Origin: Littorina saxatilis | Lineage: Eukaryota > Mollusca > Gastropoda > Littorinimorpha > Littorinidae | Length of the DNA stretch: 64,000 nucleotides | Direction: 5' to 3' | NCBI RefSeq assembly: GCF_037325665.1 | Contig: NC_090261.1 | Coordinates: 20,826,515 to 20,890,514, forward strand | Shown: piece after piece, positions 23,257 through 36,899 of the stretch | Position numbering within the stretch: position 1 is the first letter of the stretch | Layout: every line of letters starts with the position of its first letter | Translations under genes and position numbers: made by a program | Notes under the pieces: model-generated | Seen by the model: the letters and a program-made list of their open reading frames with translations, nothing else | Databases searched by the model: none | What the model was told of the DNA's origin: nothing

Positions 23257-24067
23257 CACAGGCAGAAGGTATCGTCCCGCACTGGACTACTACTATCACA
23301 GTTTCTGTGATAGTAGTAAACTAGGATTCCATTCTTACGGCTGCGGTGCGGCTCCGGCGACGGCAGCGGCGACGGCAATTTGAAAAACATTGATGAAAGA
23401 AGGGATGACCCCATTCACACGGGTGCGGTACGGCGACGGCGACGGCCCGGCGTGCGTGCGTTTTTTCAAGAAAGCTCCATGCAGCTTTCTGGACTGCCGT
23501 CGCCGGACGCCGTCTGGTATTTTGTGGGCGTGTCTCTTTTCCCGCGTTTTTCTCAGAGTCTTTCCGAGCATAAAGAGACGAAAATACTGCTGAAGCCTTT
23601 CGCCATCGAGTTGCAGTTCTTGAACAAGATGGTGATAGGTTCCATACTGCCGTCTTTTCTCCAAAATGGCATGCACCCACCAGCGATGTCGTCTCTTTTG
23701 GCGTTTTTTTCATTTGGCGGTACGCTAATAATATTAACATAAATTGTTCTTCATTATGAATGACAGTTTGCATGAGACGAGACCAATGTGGAGCCATGGC
23801 GGCATTGGCGGCAAGAGAACATATATCCGGACGACGTCGCCGTTATATACGGTTCACGACGATGCGTTTTTCTCGCCAGAGCCGCCGGATGCCGTTGCCG
23901 TCGCCGGAGCCGGAGCCGGAGCCGCACCGCAGCCGTAAGAATGGAATCCTAGCTGTAGTCCGGTGGACGACACCTTCCGCCTGTGTAGTCTTTCTGTGAT
24001 AGTAGTAGTCCAGTGGACGATACCTTCCGCCTGTGGTTGGAGGTCGCGTAGTGGCTTTAGTCAGACC
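23257..24067. mobile_element. Composite inverted-repeat element with Harbinger derivative, copy 2
   Basis: Same structure as 4535-5345; the inner Harbinger derivative is at 23319-23954. One substitution lies at the inner element's left edge (aaact for aagct). Confidence 0.5.
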
Positions 24068-24363
24068 CAAGTGGTAACGTCCCTTGAATCATAGTGGTAA
24101 AATCACAATTCAGTTGCAAGATCTTGACTCCATGCCTTTGTGAGTTTCTCCCTTTAAAGTCTTTAAATAATTGTACCTCTTCAATTTGGCAAGGAAACAT
24201 TCAGTCTGGAGTTTATTTAGGCTGACACCCGGCTGACGTCCTCGGGGACACCCCGAAGCGTCCCGGTACCAAAGCGTCCCGGTACCAAAGCGTCCCGGTA
24301 CCCGAAGCGTCCCACTATAACGCGTCACAGGACTTAGACTTTTTTTTTTTTTTAAACCTTGAC

Positions 24364-24615
24364 CAAGGGCGGATCAATTCACTTTGGAGGGGGGGGGGGG
24401 GTTACAAAATGACTGCGAAGATACAAGTTGACGGCGCCGAAGGCGCCTAAGCCTCTAGGGGGGTCCGGGGGCATTCCCCCCCGGAATTGTTTTTTATCCA
24501 AAGAAGCAAAATAGAGCTATCTGGTGCATCCTGAGCCAATAAATTATCTCTTTTTTGGGGGGGTGGGGGGGGTTACGTAACCCGTGTAACCCCCCCCCCC
24601 CCAGATCCGCCCTTG
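24364..24615. mobile_element. hAT-like GC-rich MITE, copy 2 counterpart
   Basis: Same ends and TTGAC duplication as 5656-5901; poly-G/C tract lengths differ. Confidence 0.7.
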
Positions 24616-25502
24616 TTGACCTTGATTTGACCTTGACTTGACTAACCATATTTTTTTTTTTAAATTTAATCTTGACCTTGATTTGACCTTGACTTCACTG
24701 ATTTTTTTAATTTTGCACAGACCTTGATTTGCTTTCAGTAAAAAAAAATCACTTTTGGTCCAACTTTTCCCCAACTTTACTTTCGATCTGTACTCACAAC
24801 ACACCAATTTGGAAATACTGTACCCGTGTGGACAAGTTCGGGGGAAAAGTCCGTAGGCTTCCGTTCACAAGAGGGATATGTCTGTTATCACACACGCTTT
24901 CTGGCTTCACTAAGCGTGAGCGTCGGAAAAAGTCTTTTCAGTTCTGCCTCCGACTTTTAAATTGTATCATTTGGGTTAATTTGGGTTTGTTTGGGTTCAT
25001 TTGGGTAATAAAAAGCGCTCGCGCTGGACCCGAGTAGTCGCTCCCCCAGTATGAAAGTTTTTGTCTTGTGCACGTTTAAGACCAAGTGATTGCTCTGTGT
25101 GAATTACAGGCATTCCCTTTGCTTTATAAATACATTGGCATGCGAGCCGAGGATGTGCGTGGTGACTGGTACCGGTGTAACACGAGAAAATTACTCCCAC
25201 GAGATTTTTACTCCGGAGTAAACATTTCGTACGAAAAAGTTACTCCCTTTACGAAAAAAGCACTCCCCCATTACACGAGAAAATTACTCCCCAAGACAGG
25301 TGAGTTCCGAGTAAACATTTCGTACAAAAATGTTACTCCCCTGACGAATAAATAACGAATAAATTACTTCACCCAAACACAAGCAATTTAACTTCCCATG
25401 CCAGGTGTACGAAATTTTTACTCCCTTGTCCCCTGTTAGTCTTGGTGGTGGAAGGGGTGGAAGGAGGGTAGCGCGACATTCGTGTGCGCGAGATCACTTA
25501 TT

Positions 25503-25865
25503 TATGGAAAGCCGTTTGGCTCATAACTATTACAGCTGTAATTTAAAATAAATACAGCTGTATTTAATGATAAATACAGCTGTATTTAATCATAAATACA
25601 GCTGTATTTAAAAATAATTACACCTGTATTTAAAAATATATACAGCTGTATTTATTATTAAATACAGGTGTAATTATTTTTAAATACAGCTGCATTTAAA
25701 AAGAAATACAGCTGTATTTAAAAATAATTACACCTGTATTTAATAGTAAATACAGCTGTATTTAAAAATAAATACACCTGTAATTATTTTTAGATACAGG
25801 TGTAATTATTTTTAAATACAGCTGTATTTATTTTTAAATGCAGCTGCATTTAATAAATGCAGCTG
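25503..25865 (-). mobile_element. 22-bp E-box tandem array with terminal hairpin, copy 2 of locus 1
   Basis: Appears identical in sequence to 6787-7149, including unit order, despite nearby differences. The hairpin terminus is 25503-25527. Confidence 0.75.
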
Positions 25866-26035
25866 AAACAAATTAGAACTTGAATCGGAAAATGTACGAC
25901 ATGCAAAGCGACAATCTCGTGGAGATACTACTTCCGGTTTGCGCCATCTTCCAAAATAGCGACGCCACTGGATCAGACCCGCCATTGCGTCAATTTGTTG
26001 CAGTCTGGTAATGAGCCAGAAGAAGTTTTAAGAAG
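25866..26035 (+). promoter_or_regulatory. Candidate promoter and first exon, copy 2
   Basis: Same as 7150-7319. Only this copy is followed downstream by the remaining exons of the integrase-like gene. Confidence 0.4.
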
Positions 26036-26145
26036 GTAAGCAACGTTTTGTTTGCTTGTTCATTTGTGACTTAATGGAAGAAACAATGCGTGATCTTTGA
26101 AACACGGGTACCGGGTCCCGGTTTGTTTGATAACCACTGGCAGTG

Positions 26146-26767
26146 GGTCTGACTAATTACTACGCGACCGCACGCGACCACACGCGACCTTGCACTACCT
26201 TGCGCGACCTCAAACTAAAGCATGTTCACGTAATATTTTTTATATATATAGTATTTCACAACAATGTCTGACTTTATACCAATTTTTAAGTCAAAGAAAT
26301 TAAAAATAACGGAGTTATAATGTATTTTGCGACGAACTATCGAGCTAAAGTGAAATCATCGTGATTCAGCGTCCGACCATGTTCGCATTCGTTTAAGAAC
26401 GCAGGCTCAACCTCAAACTAAATAATATTCATGTAACATTTTATATATCTAGTATCTTCACAACATGATCATACTTTGAACCGAGTTTTAAGTCAGAGAA
26501 GTAAAAACAAAGTTAATTCTGATGCATTTTCAAAGCCTAGCGAGCAAAAGTGCAAACATCGGATGATTTCACTTTAGCTCGATAGCACGTCGCAAAATAC
26601 ATTATAGCTCCGTTATTTTTAATTTCTTTGACTTAAAACTTGGTATAAAGTCAGATAATGTTGTGAAGATACTATATATATAAAAATATTACATGCACCT
26701 GCTTTAGTTTGAGGTCGCGCAAGGTAGTGCAAGGTCGCGTGTGGTCGCGTAGTAATTAGTCAGACCG
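26146..26767. mobile_element. Mutator-like MITE, copy 2 counterpart
   Basis: Same element and same CTGGCAGTG flanks (26137-26145, 26768-26776). Confidence 0.75.
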
Positions 26768-27181
26768 CTGGCAGTGGCAATCAAAGATGGCGTGTGAAAG
26801 CAACTTTCTGTGTTTTGGAGTTCATTAAATGTTGGGATGAATATGTCAGGTTTGAGGATGCACATTTCTGTAGGTTCATCTCGGTATTCCACCCCCTCGG
26901 CTTTCTGTTGTAAATATTAAGCTGAGCACGGTGATCGAATGTGGAAGCTACGTTTGGTCAAAGGTCACAGAAGATTTGCGTCGTGCAGCGAAGGAAAGAA
27001 TCGCGATCTTGTTTCCGAATCGGTACCTCTTTGTTTTTCATTAGACCTGTCATTCTGCTTGCTCGGCTTTGTTAGATGTTTGCATATCGTGTTGCTATTT
27101 TCTTTGCTTTTATTATTGTTTCTTACTTGTGCTTCGTTTATCGATACAACGCAAGTAATAAAAGTGTTTGGCAATTTTCAG

Positions 27182-27335
27182 GGAAAATGGAATGCTACAA
27201 GTACAACGCATGGTGTATTCCAGGATATCTGATCAAGAGTTGGATGCGTTGGTGGAACCAATTACTGCTTCCAACAAGCTTACTGGGTCCTTAATGATAC
27301 AAGCTCGTCTGAAAGGACAGGGGACAGTACTTCAG
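27182..27335 (+). CDS. Integrase-like gene, helix-turn-helix exon (copy 2, connected)
   Basis: Same as 8466-8619. Its phase-0 donor leads to the next recognisable segment at 32664-32812 (HRVRGAIQRVD...LWHLDGYHKLI) and then to 38982-39590. The upstream N-terminal part was not recognised; the exon accepts a codon split after two bases. The intron after it is over 5 kb and holds the nested transposon set. Confidence 0.6.
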
Positions 27336-27976
27336 GTAACTCTTCTGTGCTGAATATTAGAATAGTAAAGCTTCAAAAAGGAATTTTAAACTGTTGAAAA
27401 ACAACTGAGAAATGGACCAATGTTTCACAGTCACAGATTCTGATTTTAAAGTTAAGTAATACCGTTTTTATATTTAGTCAAGTTTTGACTAAATATTTTA
27501 ACGTAGAGGGGGGAATCGAGACGAGGGTCGTGGTGTATGTGTGTGTGTGTGTGTCTGTCTGTCTGTCTGTCTGTGTGTGTGTTTCGATCCATCATACAAC
27601 GCCGCAGCTATGGAGGTCAATGCGTTGCTTCGGCAGGGCACTGTGGACTCCCCTAGAGTTGTATTTTGGGACCATGATTTTATGTTTTCCGCTGGAAAAC
27701 AGTTTACGTTACCTGAATTTGCAGCGTCATTTCCTGGGTGATGGTGTGCATCTAGCAAACGTATATTCCCAAGCTTGGGACCTGTTGGCGTAACATATCA
27801 AGATCAAGAAGATCAAGCAACGTCAGGACAGGCCAGGTTGTACAAGTCCCTTCGTCAGGCGATAAACACAGTCGGTTTTTGTGTGATTAAATAATGTTGT
27901 AGCCGGGTCAGGTTGCATTGTGCGTTTTGACTGATCAGCTTACAAAGCACGGGTATAGGAACAGGGAATCTTCAAA

Positions 27977-28267
27977 TTGTTTACATTTTCTTTCTTGTTT
28001 GATGCGGGTGGGTGGCATTATAAATCGAAGGCTCTAAATGGGGTCAACCAGATCGGTAGATGGGAAGTAACTCGAGTTTATGACAGGCTCGTTGTGGATG
28101 ATGTCCCTTGTCTAAAAACCAGTTCAAGGTGGAATGGTTCTTCGATCAACACGATTGTTGAGTGTTCTGTCAAATCAAGATATCGTGACATGTTTCAACA
28201 GTATGTTTCTGTGTTGGTGGATAGTATGGATCAGTGTTTTTCCAGAGTACTTGGAAATAATTTTCAG
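27977..28267 (+). CDS. Possible exon of unknown protein, copy 2
   Basis: Counterpart of 9261-9551; no difference noticed. Confidence 0.3.
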
Positions 28268-29161
28268 GTGAGATTCTGATGAACATGTTGGTGTTACGAT
28301 GCCTTTTCATGTGAGCGTTTGTCAATTCAGAGAATCAGAATATTTGTTCCTGTGGAGGTACTGTATGTCAATTACCTGTTAGGTGGGTGTTTGTCATTTC
28401 AATGAATCAGGAAATATTGGTTCCTGTGGAGGTACTGTTTTGTCGATCACCTGTTATTTTGCCTAGGAGATTCCAAATTTATTTTGGTTGTGGTACTGTG
28501 GGCTAGGTAATATTTCATGTGTTTGACTTTGCAGAGAATCGGGAAACGTTTTTCCTGTGGAGGTACTGTTGTCACTTGTGTTGGCTGGTGCCTCACAGGT
28601 TACAAACACTATTTTGGTTAAAGTACATGTACCGTGGGCTAGGTAATATTTCATGGTGGGGCTGATTTTTCAGAGAATCAGAAAACATGGTTCGCTGTTG
28701 TTCTTTTTGTCAAATTAAGCTATAGGGCCTCAGAGATTCCAACATTAGTTAGTATGTGGATTTGTTAGCCAGGTATTATGTTAGTGTGTGACAGTTCAGA
28801 GAACCATGATGTAATTTCCTGTTGGTGTTCTGTTTGTCATAAATGTATTGAGCCTCAGAGATTCCAAACTCGTTTGGTGGGGGTACTGGGTGCCAGGATT
28901 TGAGTTTGACACAGAAAACACAATTGGTTTGAAGTACTTTGGGCCAGATTTTAATCAATTTCTTTGGTTTGTATTTCAGTCTCCCAAAATCTGGTGACAA
29001 CTTCAGAAGTATGGGATATTAAACACCTTTTACAGGCTGAACAGTGAAGGCGTTGTCAACTCCTGCAAGGAGCAGCAGACGAGTTCAAGGCTTATGTGTA
29101 ATTCTCAGTAATCTGACAAATAAGGCTGTGTTCACATATATATCCTGTTTTTTATGCACAG

Positions 29162-29529
29162 GAATATGCCTCCCAGGAGGGCAGCGTCAAGGCGGGTAGC
29201 CGAAGTGACCCGAGCCGCTGCAGGTCGGCCGAGGGCCAGCAACCAGACAGCCTCGCAGCGACAACCCGGTGGGTTTGAGTCAGCCACAGCAGGAGGGGAA
29301 GAAAGCGCCACTGCTTTGGCCGCGGTATTGGCTGAGCTACGCAGGCTGGGGGAGCGGCAAGAGACCTGCCAAGTGGCCATTGTCTCGCTCCAGAAAGACA
29401 ACCAACGTCTGCAAGAAGCTGTTTCGGGTGATCGTGAGGCCATCGCCTCAACATCGGGATCGATGACAACCGGTACCAGCAATTCTACCCTGTCTGGCTC
29501 GGTTGCCAACCTGGTCAACACAATCACAG
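29162..29529 (+). CDS. Ala/Arg-rich coiled-coil exon, copy 2
   Basis: Same as 10446-10813, with intact splice sites and frame. Confidence 0.4.
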
Positions 29530-30674
29530 GTGAGGCGGCCGCCCAATTTTGTTCGTCGAGGATAAAGTTAAACGCAGGATCTGGGGCCCGGGGCGTCAAT
29601 CCACAATGACAACTGAAAAGTTTCAAATGGAAGCGTGTCAATGTTAATTGTAATTCAATCTGACAATGATCTCTTTCCCGCGTTCATGCGGTTGCAAACA
29701 GACCAGAATTGGTTCTGTTCTGTTCACATAGTACTTTGAGTTCACTTACATGCAAGGGTGATGCACAGTATTCCTATGGAGAGAACTTCATCTTTAAGTG
29801 TACTTCGATTAACTGAAGATATTCAATTGTTTACTTCAATGTGGGAGGTGTGCAATGTGTAAATACACATCAACTCAGTCAGTAAGATTTATGTGCAGGT
29901 GTATGATGCAGAGCTGTCAGCCCCTATGAAGCTTCATGTGTAGCAATCTTGAATTTATAGAGTAGCAAATGGTGTTTATCTTTAAGTATTGCATCATCTT
30001 ATAATCCACTGCACCTACATGTTTATAAATATGTCAAGACACAAATGTTGCAATAACTGTGTTCAGACAAGAAAACAGCAGCAGGAACAAATGAACATTG
30101 TAGGGTGTCTGTATAACGAAGTAGCATTTTCTGTTTTACAAGTAGCATGCTACATCGAAAGCGTAATAGTCTGCAGCTCTAATTGGGCCACTAATGCGGC
30201 ATGGTGCTTTTGGATTCCACAAGTTATTTTGCATGTTGTTTTTAAGGCAAATATGTCAGAAGCTCCTAAAGAACTTTAGTGGGTAAGCCTGTGACATTGT
30301 TGTCCACATAGAGAATACTATATGGTTTCCTATGAAATACCAGTTTTACACAAGTTGTGCTTTTAAATATTAAACTGCGAACAATATTTCAAAACACTAG
30401 TGTAAAACTGGTATCAAACAGGAAGCCATGTAGTATTCTGTTTATCCTACATACAGGGTTCGTACAGGTCATGGAAAACCTGGAAAGTCATGGAATTTGA
30501 TTTTTAATTTTGCAGGCCTGGAAAGTCATGGAATTTCAATTCAAGTCATGGAATTTCAATTCAAGTCATGGAATTTAATATAAATAAGAAAAAAAAAAAA
30601 TAACCTTTAGCACGCCAGCTTTCTTTCGAGTTGTTTCTTGACAACAAAAAGTATGCGGAATTGGAACGATATTA

Positions 30675-31938
<1,264 letters not shown>

Positions 31939-32663
31939 TTACCAAGGAAGATCTTCGCAATGAACTGTGTATCGCGGTGAAAAAAATGACAGTTCGTCAA
32001 GTCACAGTGTTAGTGACGGTTATGAAGCGGAATTTACGAAAGTGCAGATGGATACAAACAGTGGCTGGTCCAGTTTAGTGAAATGACAGGACCAGCAAAC
32101 ATTACCGATAATCTGACTGCGTAGCAAATGCTTGACTTGCTTGTCAAAGAGACACTGCGTAGAAACTGACTCAAATTCAGTGCAAAGCAAGCCAGTGTCA
32201 AAACTGGCAGTGACAAGACGTAAAAAGTTTGCGTGTTCGGAAATGGCGACCTGTGGATCTAGTCATGGAAAATGTTATTGAGGCTCATGGAAAAGTCATG
32301 GAATTTTGTTTCTAAAAACCAGTGGGGACCCTGTACATACTGTTGCATGTTCATTGCTGTAAATGTCCCTTTGTCGAAGCGCCCAGATTGAAGAAGCTTA
32401 AAAATTGAACCTGGATCTCTCCGAATGCCTCGTGTAATCTTTTATGTCAAAGCAAGGAAATGTCACTGGTGTGGTGTTTACGTTCTTAAAATTCTTCCGA
32501 GTGTTCAAAGAAGGACGCTTGTTTCGGTATTGGAGGCAGTGAAAAATCAGGTCCTTGTCAGACAAGACCTCTTTACACATGCAATGTAGAGTGAATGGTA
32601 TTGTTATGACATGAGTGGTATGTCACGTTAGTGTAATAAGTTGTATTCTTACACGCTCCACAA

Positions 32664-32812
32664 AGGCACAGAGTACGGGGAGCCATCCAGCGGGTTGATC
32701 CTGGTGGAGTAGCTGTCAGAGCTTTGGCGTTGAGGCCCACGAGACGTCGTCTGTACCAAGTATCAGGACCAAACGCTCTCTGGCATCTAGACGGATACCA
32801 CAAGTTGATATC
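32664..32812 (+). CDS. Integrase-like gene, middle exon (first catalytic Asp)
   Basis: Reads RHRVRGAIQRVDPGGVAVRA, then RRRLYQVSGPNALWHLDGYH and KLIS. The LWHLDGYHKL block holds the first Asp of the DDE triad in this family. The donor is ATATC|GTGAGT; the two leftover bases complete a codon with the first base of the next exon. I could not place a convincing acceptor exactly where the family alignment would begin, so the left border is approximate. It lies just right of the remnant of the 516-bp element. Confidence 0.6.
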
Positions 32813-33656
32813 GTGAGTACAGCTACAAATACATACACTGGGCACAAAAAAATCCTTTTTCAAAATTTGGTGAATGTTGAGTGTGTCCGGTGGTGGGGAG
32901 GATGTTGGGGGTTGTGCCAGTTTGAACATGGAATTTGAGTGGATTGATACAGGTGGCATAAGGAATTCTCTTAAACATTATTTTATGACGCTGGAATCTT
33001 TCTTTTAAGACCTACATAACCCTGAGATAATAAGGTCTTATAATGGGGGTAAACTTACAGAGGTTATGAGCAGAATATCTTAGAGAACAGCATACCTGCC
33101 AATTGCTACGATTTTGGCGCAGCATGCTCCGATTTTGCAGGAATTGCTACGCTGCTACTCTAAGCCCTGAGCCGCTACGCTAAAAAAAAAAAAAAATGAC
33201 AAGCGTGCAAAATGTTCACTTATTGCTTGACAATCAACAATGAACATTGCATAACTAGTCGAGTACCGATGGCTGGGAACCACTCCGTTATGACTCGATA
33301 TTGTCCACGTGACTTGCTTAGCAAATCGTGAATTTTATTGCAAGCATTCGCATTTCCGGTGACTCTATGCGCCAATTGTGAATTTGATTAGAATATGCAA
33401 TGCACTTGTTAAGTTGTAAGCTGTGCACAGTGACGGTGTTAGAAGTGGAAACTGGAGGGAGACAGGATAAAAACGGGGAAACGTAAGGGTGGTGAAGATT
33501 ATGGTGCAAGTTCCACGCCGATGCGGGCAAATCATTTTCAACGATTTTTGCCGAAGAATTCGACAGACTTTGCGTGCATAGGTAATAATACCTGCTATTC
33601 CGACTTGGTTGTGTGACAGACGTTTTCTTCCACACGAGATTACGTTGATTGTCTAA

Positions 33657-34632
33657 ATCTACTTTTTGACGGAAGTGACCGAACAACTGTGAATGACGTC
33701 TCGGTATATGGGAATGACGTCACAGTCATCGTCACAGTCTGTATCTTTTGAAGCATCGCATTCTTCATGACGTCTTTCTGTGTCTGCATCCGCAAAATGT
33801 TTGTTCATTCCGGAATCTTTGTCATCTATGTTCAGAACTCTGTCCTTATAGTGTCAGACAAACAGGCCTCCTGAGCGAACCACTTTGCAAGGGAAGTTAA
33901 ATTCGCGTATGGAAACAGTACTGTCGTCTGGGGTGCCGTTTTCAGTATTCTGAGCGTTGAAGAATTTGTAAAGAGAAGAAACGATAACAGCAGGAGAAAT
34001 AAAAGTCGTGTGTGCATTTTATGTTTTTTTGGAGTGACGATTTTGAGTTTGAATCCGTTCTTGCCATGCTCCTAAAGCGTGTAACATACAATCTTGCATA
34101 CGTTTGCTTTAGTAGTGGCAAAGAAGGAAAGCGTGTGACATTGAACTATGTCACACGCTTTCCTTCTTTGCCACTACTAAAGCAAACGTGTGCAAGATTG
34201 TATGTTACACGCTTTGGAGCATGTGCAAGAACGGATTCAAACTCGAAATCGTCCCTCCAAAAGCCCCAAAATGCACACACGACTTTTATTTCTCCTGCTG
34301 TTGTCGTGTCTTCTCTTTACAAATTCTTCAATGCTGAGAATACTGAAAACGGCATCCCAGACTACAGTACTGTTTCCATACGCGAGTTTAGCTTCCCTTG
34401 GAAAGTGGCTCGCTCAGGAGGCCTGTTAGTCTGAAACTAGAAGGACAGAGTTCTGAACATAGATGACAAAGACCCCGGAAAGAACAAACATTTCGCGGAT
34501 GCAGACACAGAAAGACGTCATGAAGAATGGAATGCTTCAAAAGATACAGACTGTGACGATGACTGTGACGTCATTCACATATACCAAGACGTCATTCATA
34601 GTTGTTCGTTCACTTTCGTCAAAAAGTAGATC
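33657..34632. repeat. Near-perfect palindrome, two 484-bp arms, 8-bp spacer
   Basis: The left arm starts ATCTACTTTTTGAC; the right arm ends GTCAAAAAGTAGAT. The centre is GCGTGTGACA-ttgaacta-TGTCACACGC (34131-34158). The arms differ by scattered substitutions only. A transcript would fold into a hairpin of nearly 500 bp. Confidence 0.95.
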
Positions 34633-34729
34633 TCTCCACAATGGCTGCTCCTGTGTTTAGGTTTATCAAGCGTGAGTACACAAAACGTGTTTGTTCTCTC
34701 CTCTGTTGAAGCTGTGAGACATAATCGCC

Positions 34730-34862
34730 ATTACGAGCTAGTCGTGTGACAGAGAGTGTTCTTGCACACTCGACTGCTGCTGTTTCACTCCGGCTAAAGC
34801 CGTCGTGAAACATCTACAGTCTCGTGTGCAAGAAAACTCTCTGTCACACGACTAGCTCGTAA
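34730..34862. repeat. 133-bp palindrome next to the long one
   Basis: Begins ATTACGAGCTAGTCGTGTGA and ends with its inverse; the centre is near GGCTAAAGCC. A third diverged version of the arm (TTGTGTGACAGACGTTTTCT) stands just left of the long palindrome at about 33608-33645. Confidence 0.85.
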
Positions 34863-35269
34863 TAGCGGGTAATGTTTAGACGGTTGTAATGTCGTAAAGC
34901 TCTCAGAATCTTACAAACGTTTTTGATGGCATTTTAAATGCGGGCTTGCGATTCAAATTTAAGATTATGCTAGTGCTACGCTTATAAACACCAATTGCAA
35001 CTCTGACATTGGGTGAAAGTTCCAAAATGCTACTCTTTGGGCTTCACAGGGGTTGGCAGCTATGAAACAGGGTCTTGAAAATGTCTTGTTTGGGATCGTA
35101 AAAGGAAGGGCGTCTTCTAAGGGGTAGGTGGGTAACGAAGGTGAGTCGTGTGCAAGTATTTGCTTTTCTTTTCTTTTTATTTTGTCATTTTCTGGATATG
35201 TAATGAAAGACTGGTCCATTGATGATTTCCCCACGGAATACAAAACATATTCTGGTTATACCTTACCAT

Positions 35270-35660
35270 TTCTACTGGGTGGTTATTTAAATTTGGTTGC
35301 TTGGTGTTTTTTTTAACAATAAACACCCCTTCAAGTTAACAGAGAAATAAGCAGAGGGGGGAATACTTTTCGGTGAATACCAAGCTACCTAGTCCTAACA
35401 AATAACCACCCAGCAACCAGTCTGAATCCTCGATAGCTCATAGGTTGAGAAACCACACTGTGTGGTCACTGCTTGGTGACTGAAAAGTTCTGAATGCTCA
35501 AATATTCGAAAGAGGAAAGAGCTCATACATACTGCATTTACACTATTCATTTCAGGTTTCAACACACAGAATCCAATATAAGATCCATAAGTTTGGTTTT
35601 TTTCTAAATCAAAATCTACGTTGTACCAGACACAAGGTCTCAAGGCAAGTAACTCTCATA
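35270..35660 (-). repeat. Interspersed repeat, inverse relative of 51850-52150
   Basis: Shared words in inverse order: 'gagctatcgaggattcag', 'agcagaggggggaata' and 'gttctgaa'. Family not identified. The flanking stretches 35071-35269 and 35661-36010 hold nothing recognisable. Confidence 0.55.
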
Positions 35661-36013
35661 TTTTGTGTAGAAAATAGAGTTGTTCCCATTTTGCATTTGT
35701 ACAAATAAAAAGACAGTAATCTGTAGGTCAATTATATTTCACTTCATAAATAGAACTTTTTTTCCCGAGATACTTAAACATGAAAAGAACGCAAAAATAT
35801 TTGCCTTATCGTCTTAGCAGAACAACTATGTACTTTATTTTATTCGAAATTAAATTAACTGCTATAAAGAGTTTGCAGAATTGCGCAATTTTCACAGAAC
35901 TCTTCAACCATGGATTAATCACATGCTTGTGCAGGTAGACTGGCTGAGTGAATAATACTTGATCAAAATAATTATGTGTGCTGTGGGCAGGCTGTCTGTC
36001 TGTCCAAGGACAA

Positions 36014-36894
36014 ACAAGTCGCGTAAGGCGAAAATACAATATTTAGTCAAGTAGCTGTCGAACTCACAGAATGAAACTGAACGCAACGCAACGCAGCAAG
36101 ACCGTATACTCGTAGCATCGTCACTCCACCGCCCGTGGCAAAGGCAGTGCCCGTGGAATTGACAAGAAGAGCGGGGTATTCGTTGCGCTGAGAAGGGTAG
36201 CACGCTTTTCTGTACCTCTCTTCGTTTTAACTTTCTGAGCGTGTTTTTAATCCAAACATATCATATCGATATATTTTTGGAATCAGGAACCGACAAGGAA
36301 TAAGATGAAAGTGTTTTTAAATTGATTTCGAAAAAAAAATTTGATAATAATTTTTATATATTTAATTTTCAGAGCTTGTTTTTAATCCGAATATAACATA
36401 TTTATATGTTTTTGGAATCAGCAAATGATGGAGAATAAGATAAACGTAAATTTGGATCGTTTTATAAATTTTTATTTTTTTTTACAATTTTCAGATTTTT
36501 AATGACCAAAGTCATTAATTAATTTTTAAGCCACCAAGCTGAAATGCAATACCGAAGTCCGGGCTTCGTCGAAGATTACTTGACCAAAATTTCAACCAAT
36601 TTGGTTGAAAAATGAGGGCGTGACAGTGCCGCCTCAACTTTCACGAAAAGCCGGATATGACGTCATCAAAGACATTTATCAAAAAAATGAAAAAAAAACG
36701 TTCGGGGATTTCATACCCAGGAACTCTCATGTCAAATTTCATAAAGATCGGTCCAGTAGTTTAGTCCGAATCGCTCTACACACACACACACAGACACACA
36801 GACACACAGACACACGCACATACACCACGACCCTCGTTTCGATTCCCCCTCGATGTTAAAATATTTAGTCAAAACTTGACTAAATATAAAAATG
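36014..36894 (+). mobile_element. Helentron-like non-autonomous repeat with terminal hairpin
   Basis: Starts ACAAGTCGCGTAAGGCGAAA with an early ATTTAGTCAAG, and ends with the hairpin TTTAGTCAAAACTTGACTAAA after a CA microsatellite. Near-identical layout at 54563-55430. A subterminal motif repeated as a 3' hairpin, plus a microsatellite before the end, resembles HINE/Helentron elements; assignment is inferred. Confidence 0.65.
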
Positions 36895-36899
36895 TAACG

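Larger units (their letters stand above)
33091..35065. mobile_element. Fold-back transposon carrying a very long palindrome
   Basis: Terminal repeats CATACCTGCCAA / TTGGCAGCTATG, with AACAG at 33086-33090 and 35066-35070. Just inside the left end is 'gctacgattttggcgcagca', a motif shared with the remnants at 1625 and 39775. The body holds the 2 x 484-bp palindrome (33657-34632) and a second palindrome (34730-34862). No transposase recognised. ORFs inside the arms mirror each other and are not credible genes. Confidence 0.65.

Noticed and set aside
34012-34434. 140-residue ORF
   Set aside because: Lies across the centre of the long palindrome, with mirror-image frames in both arms; no protein features.
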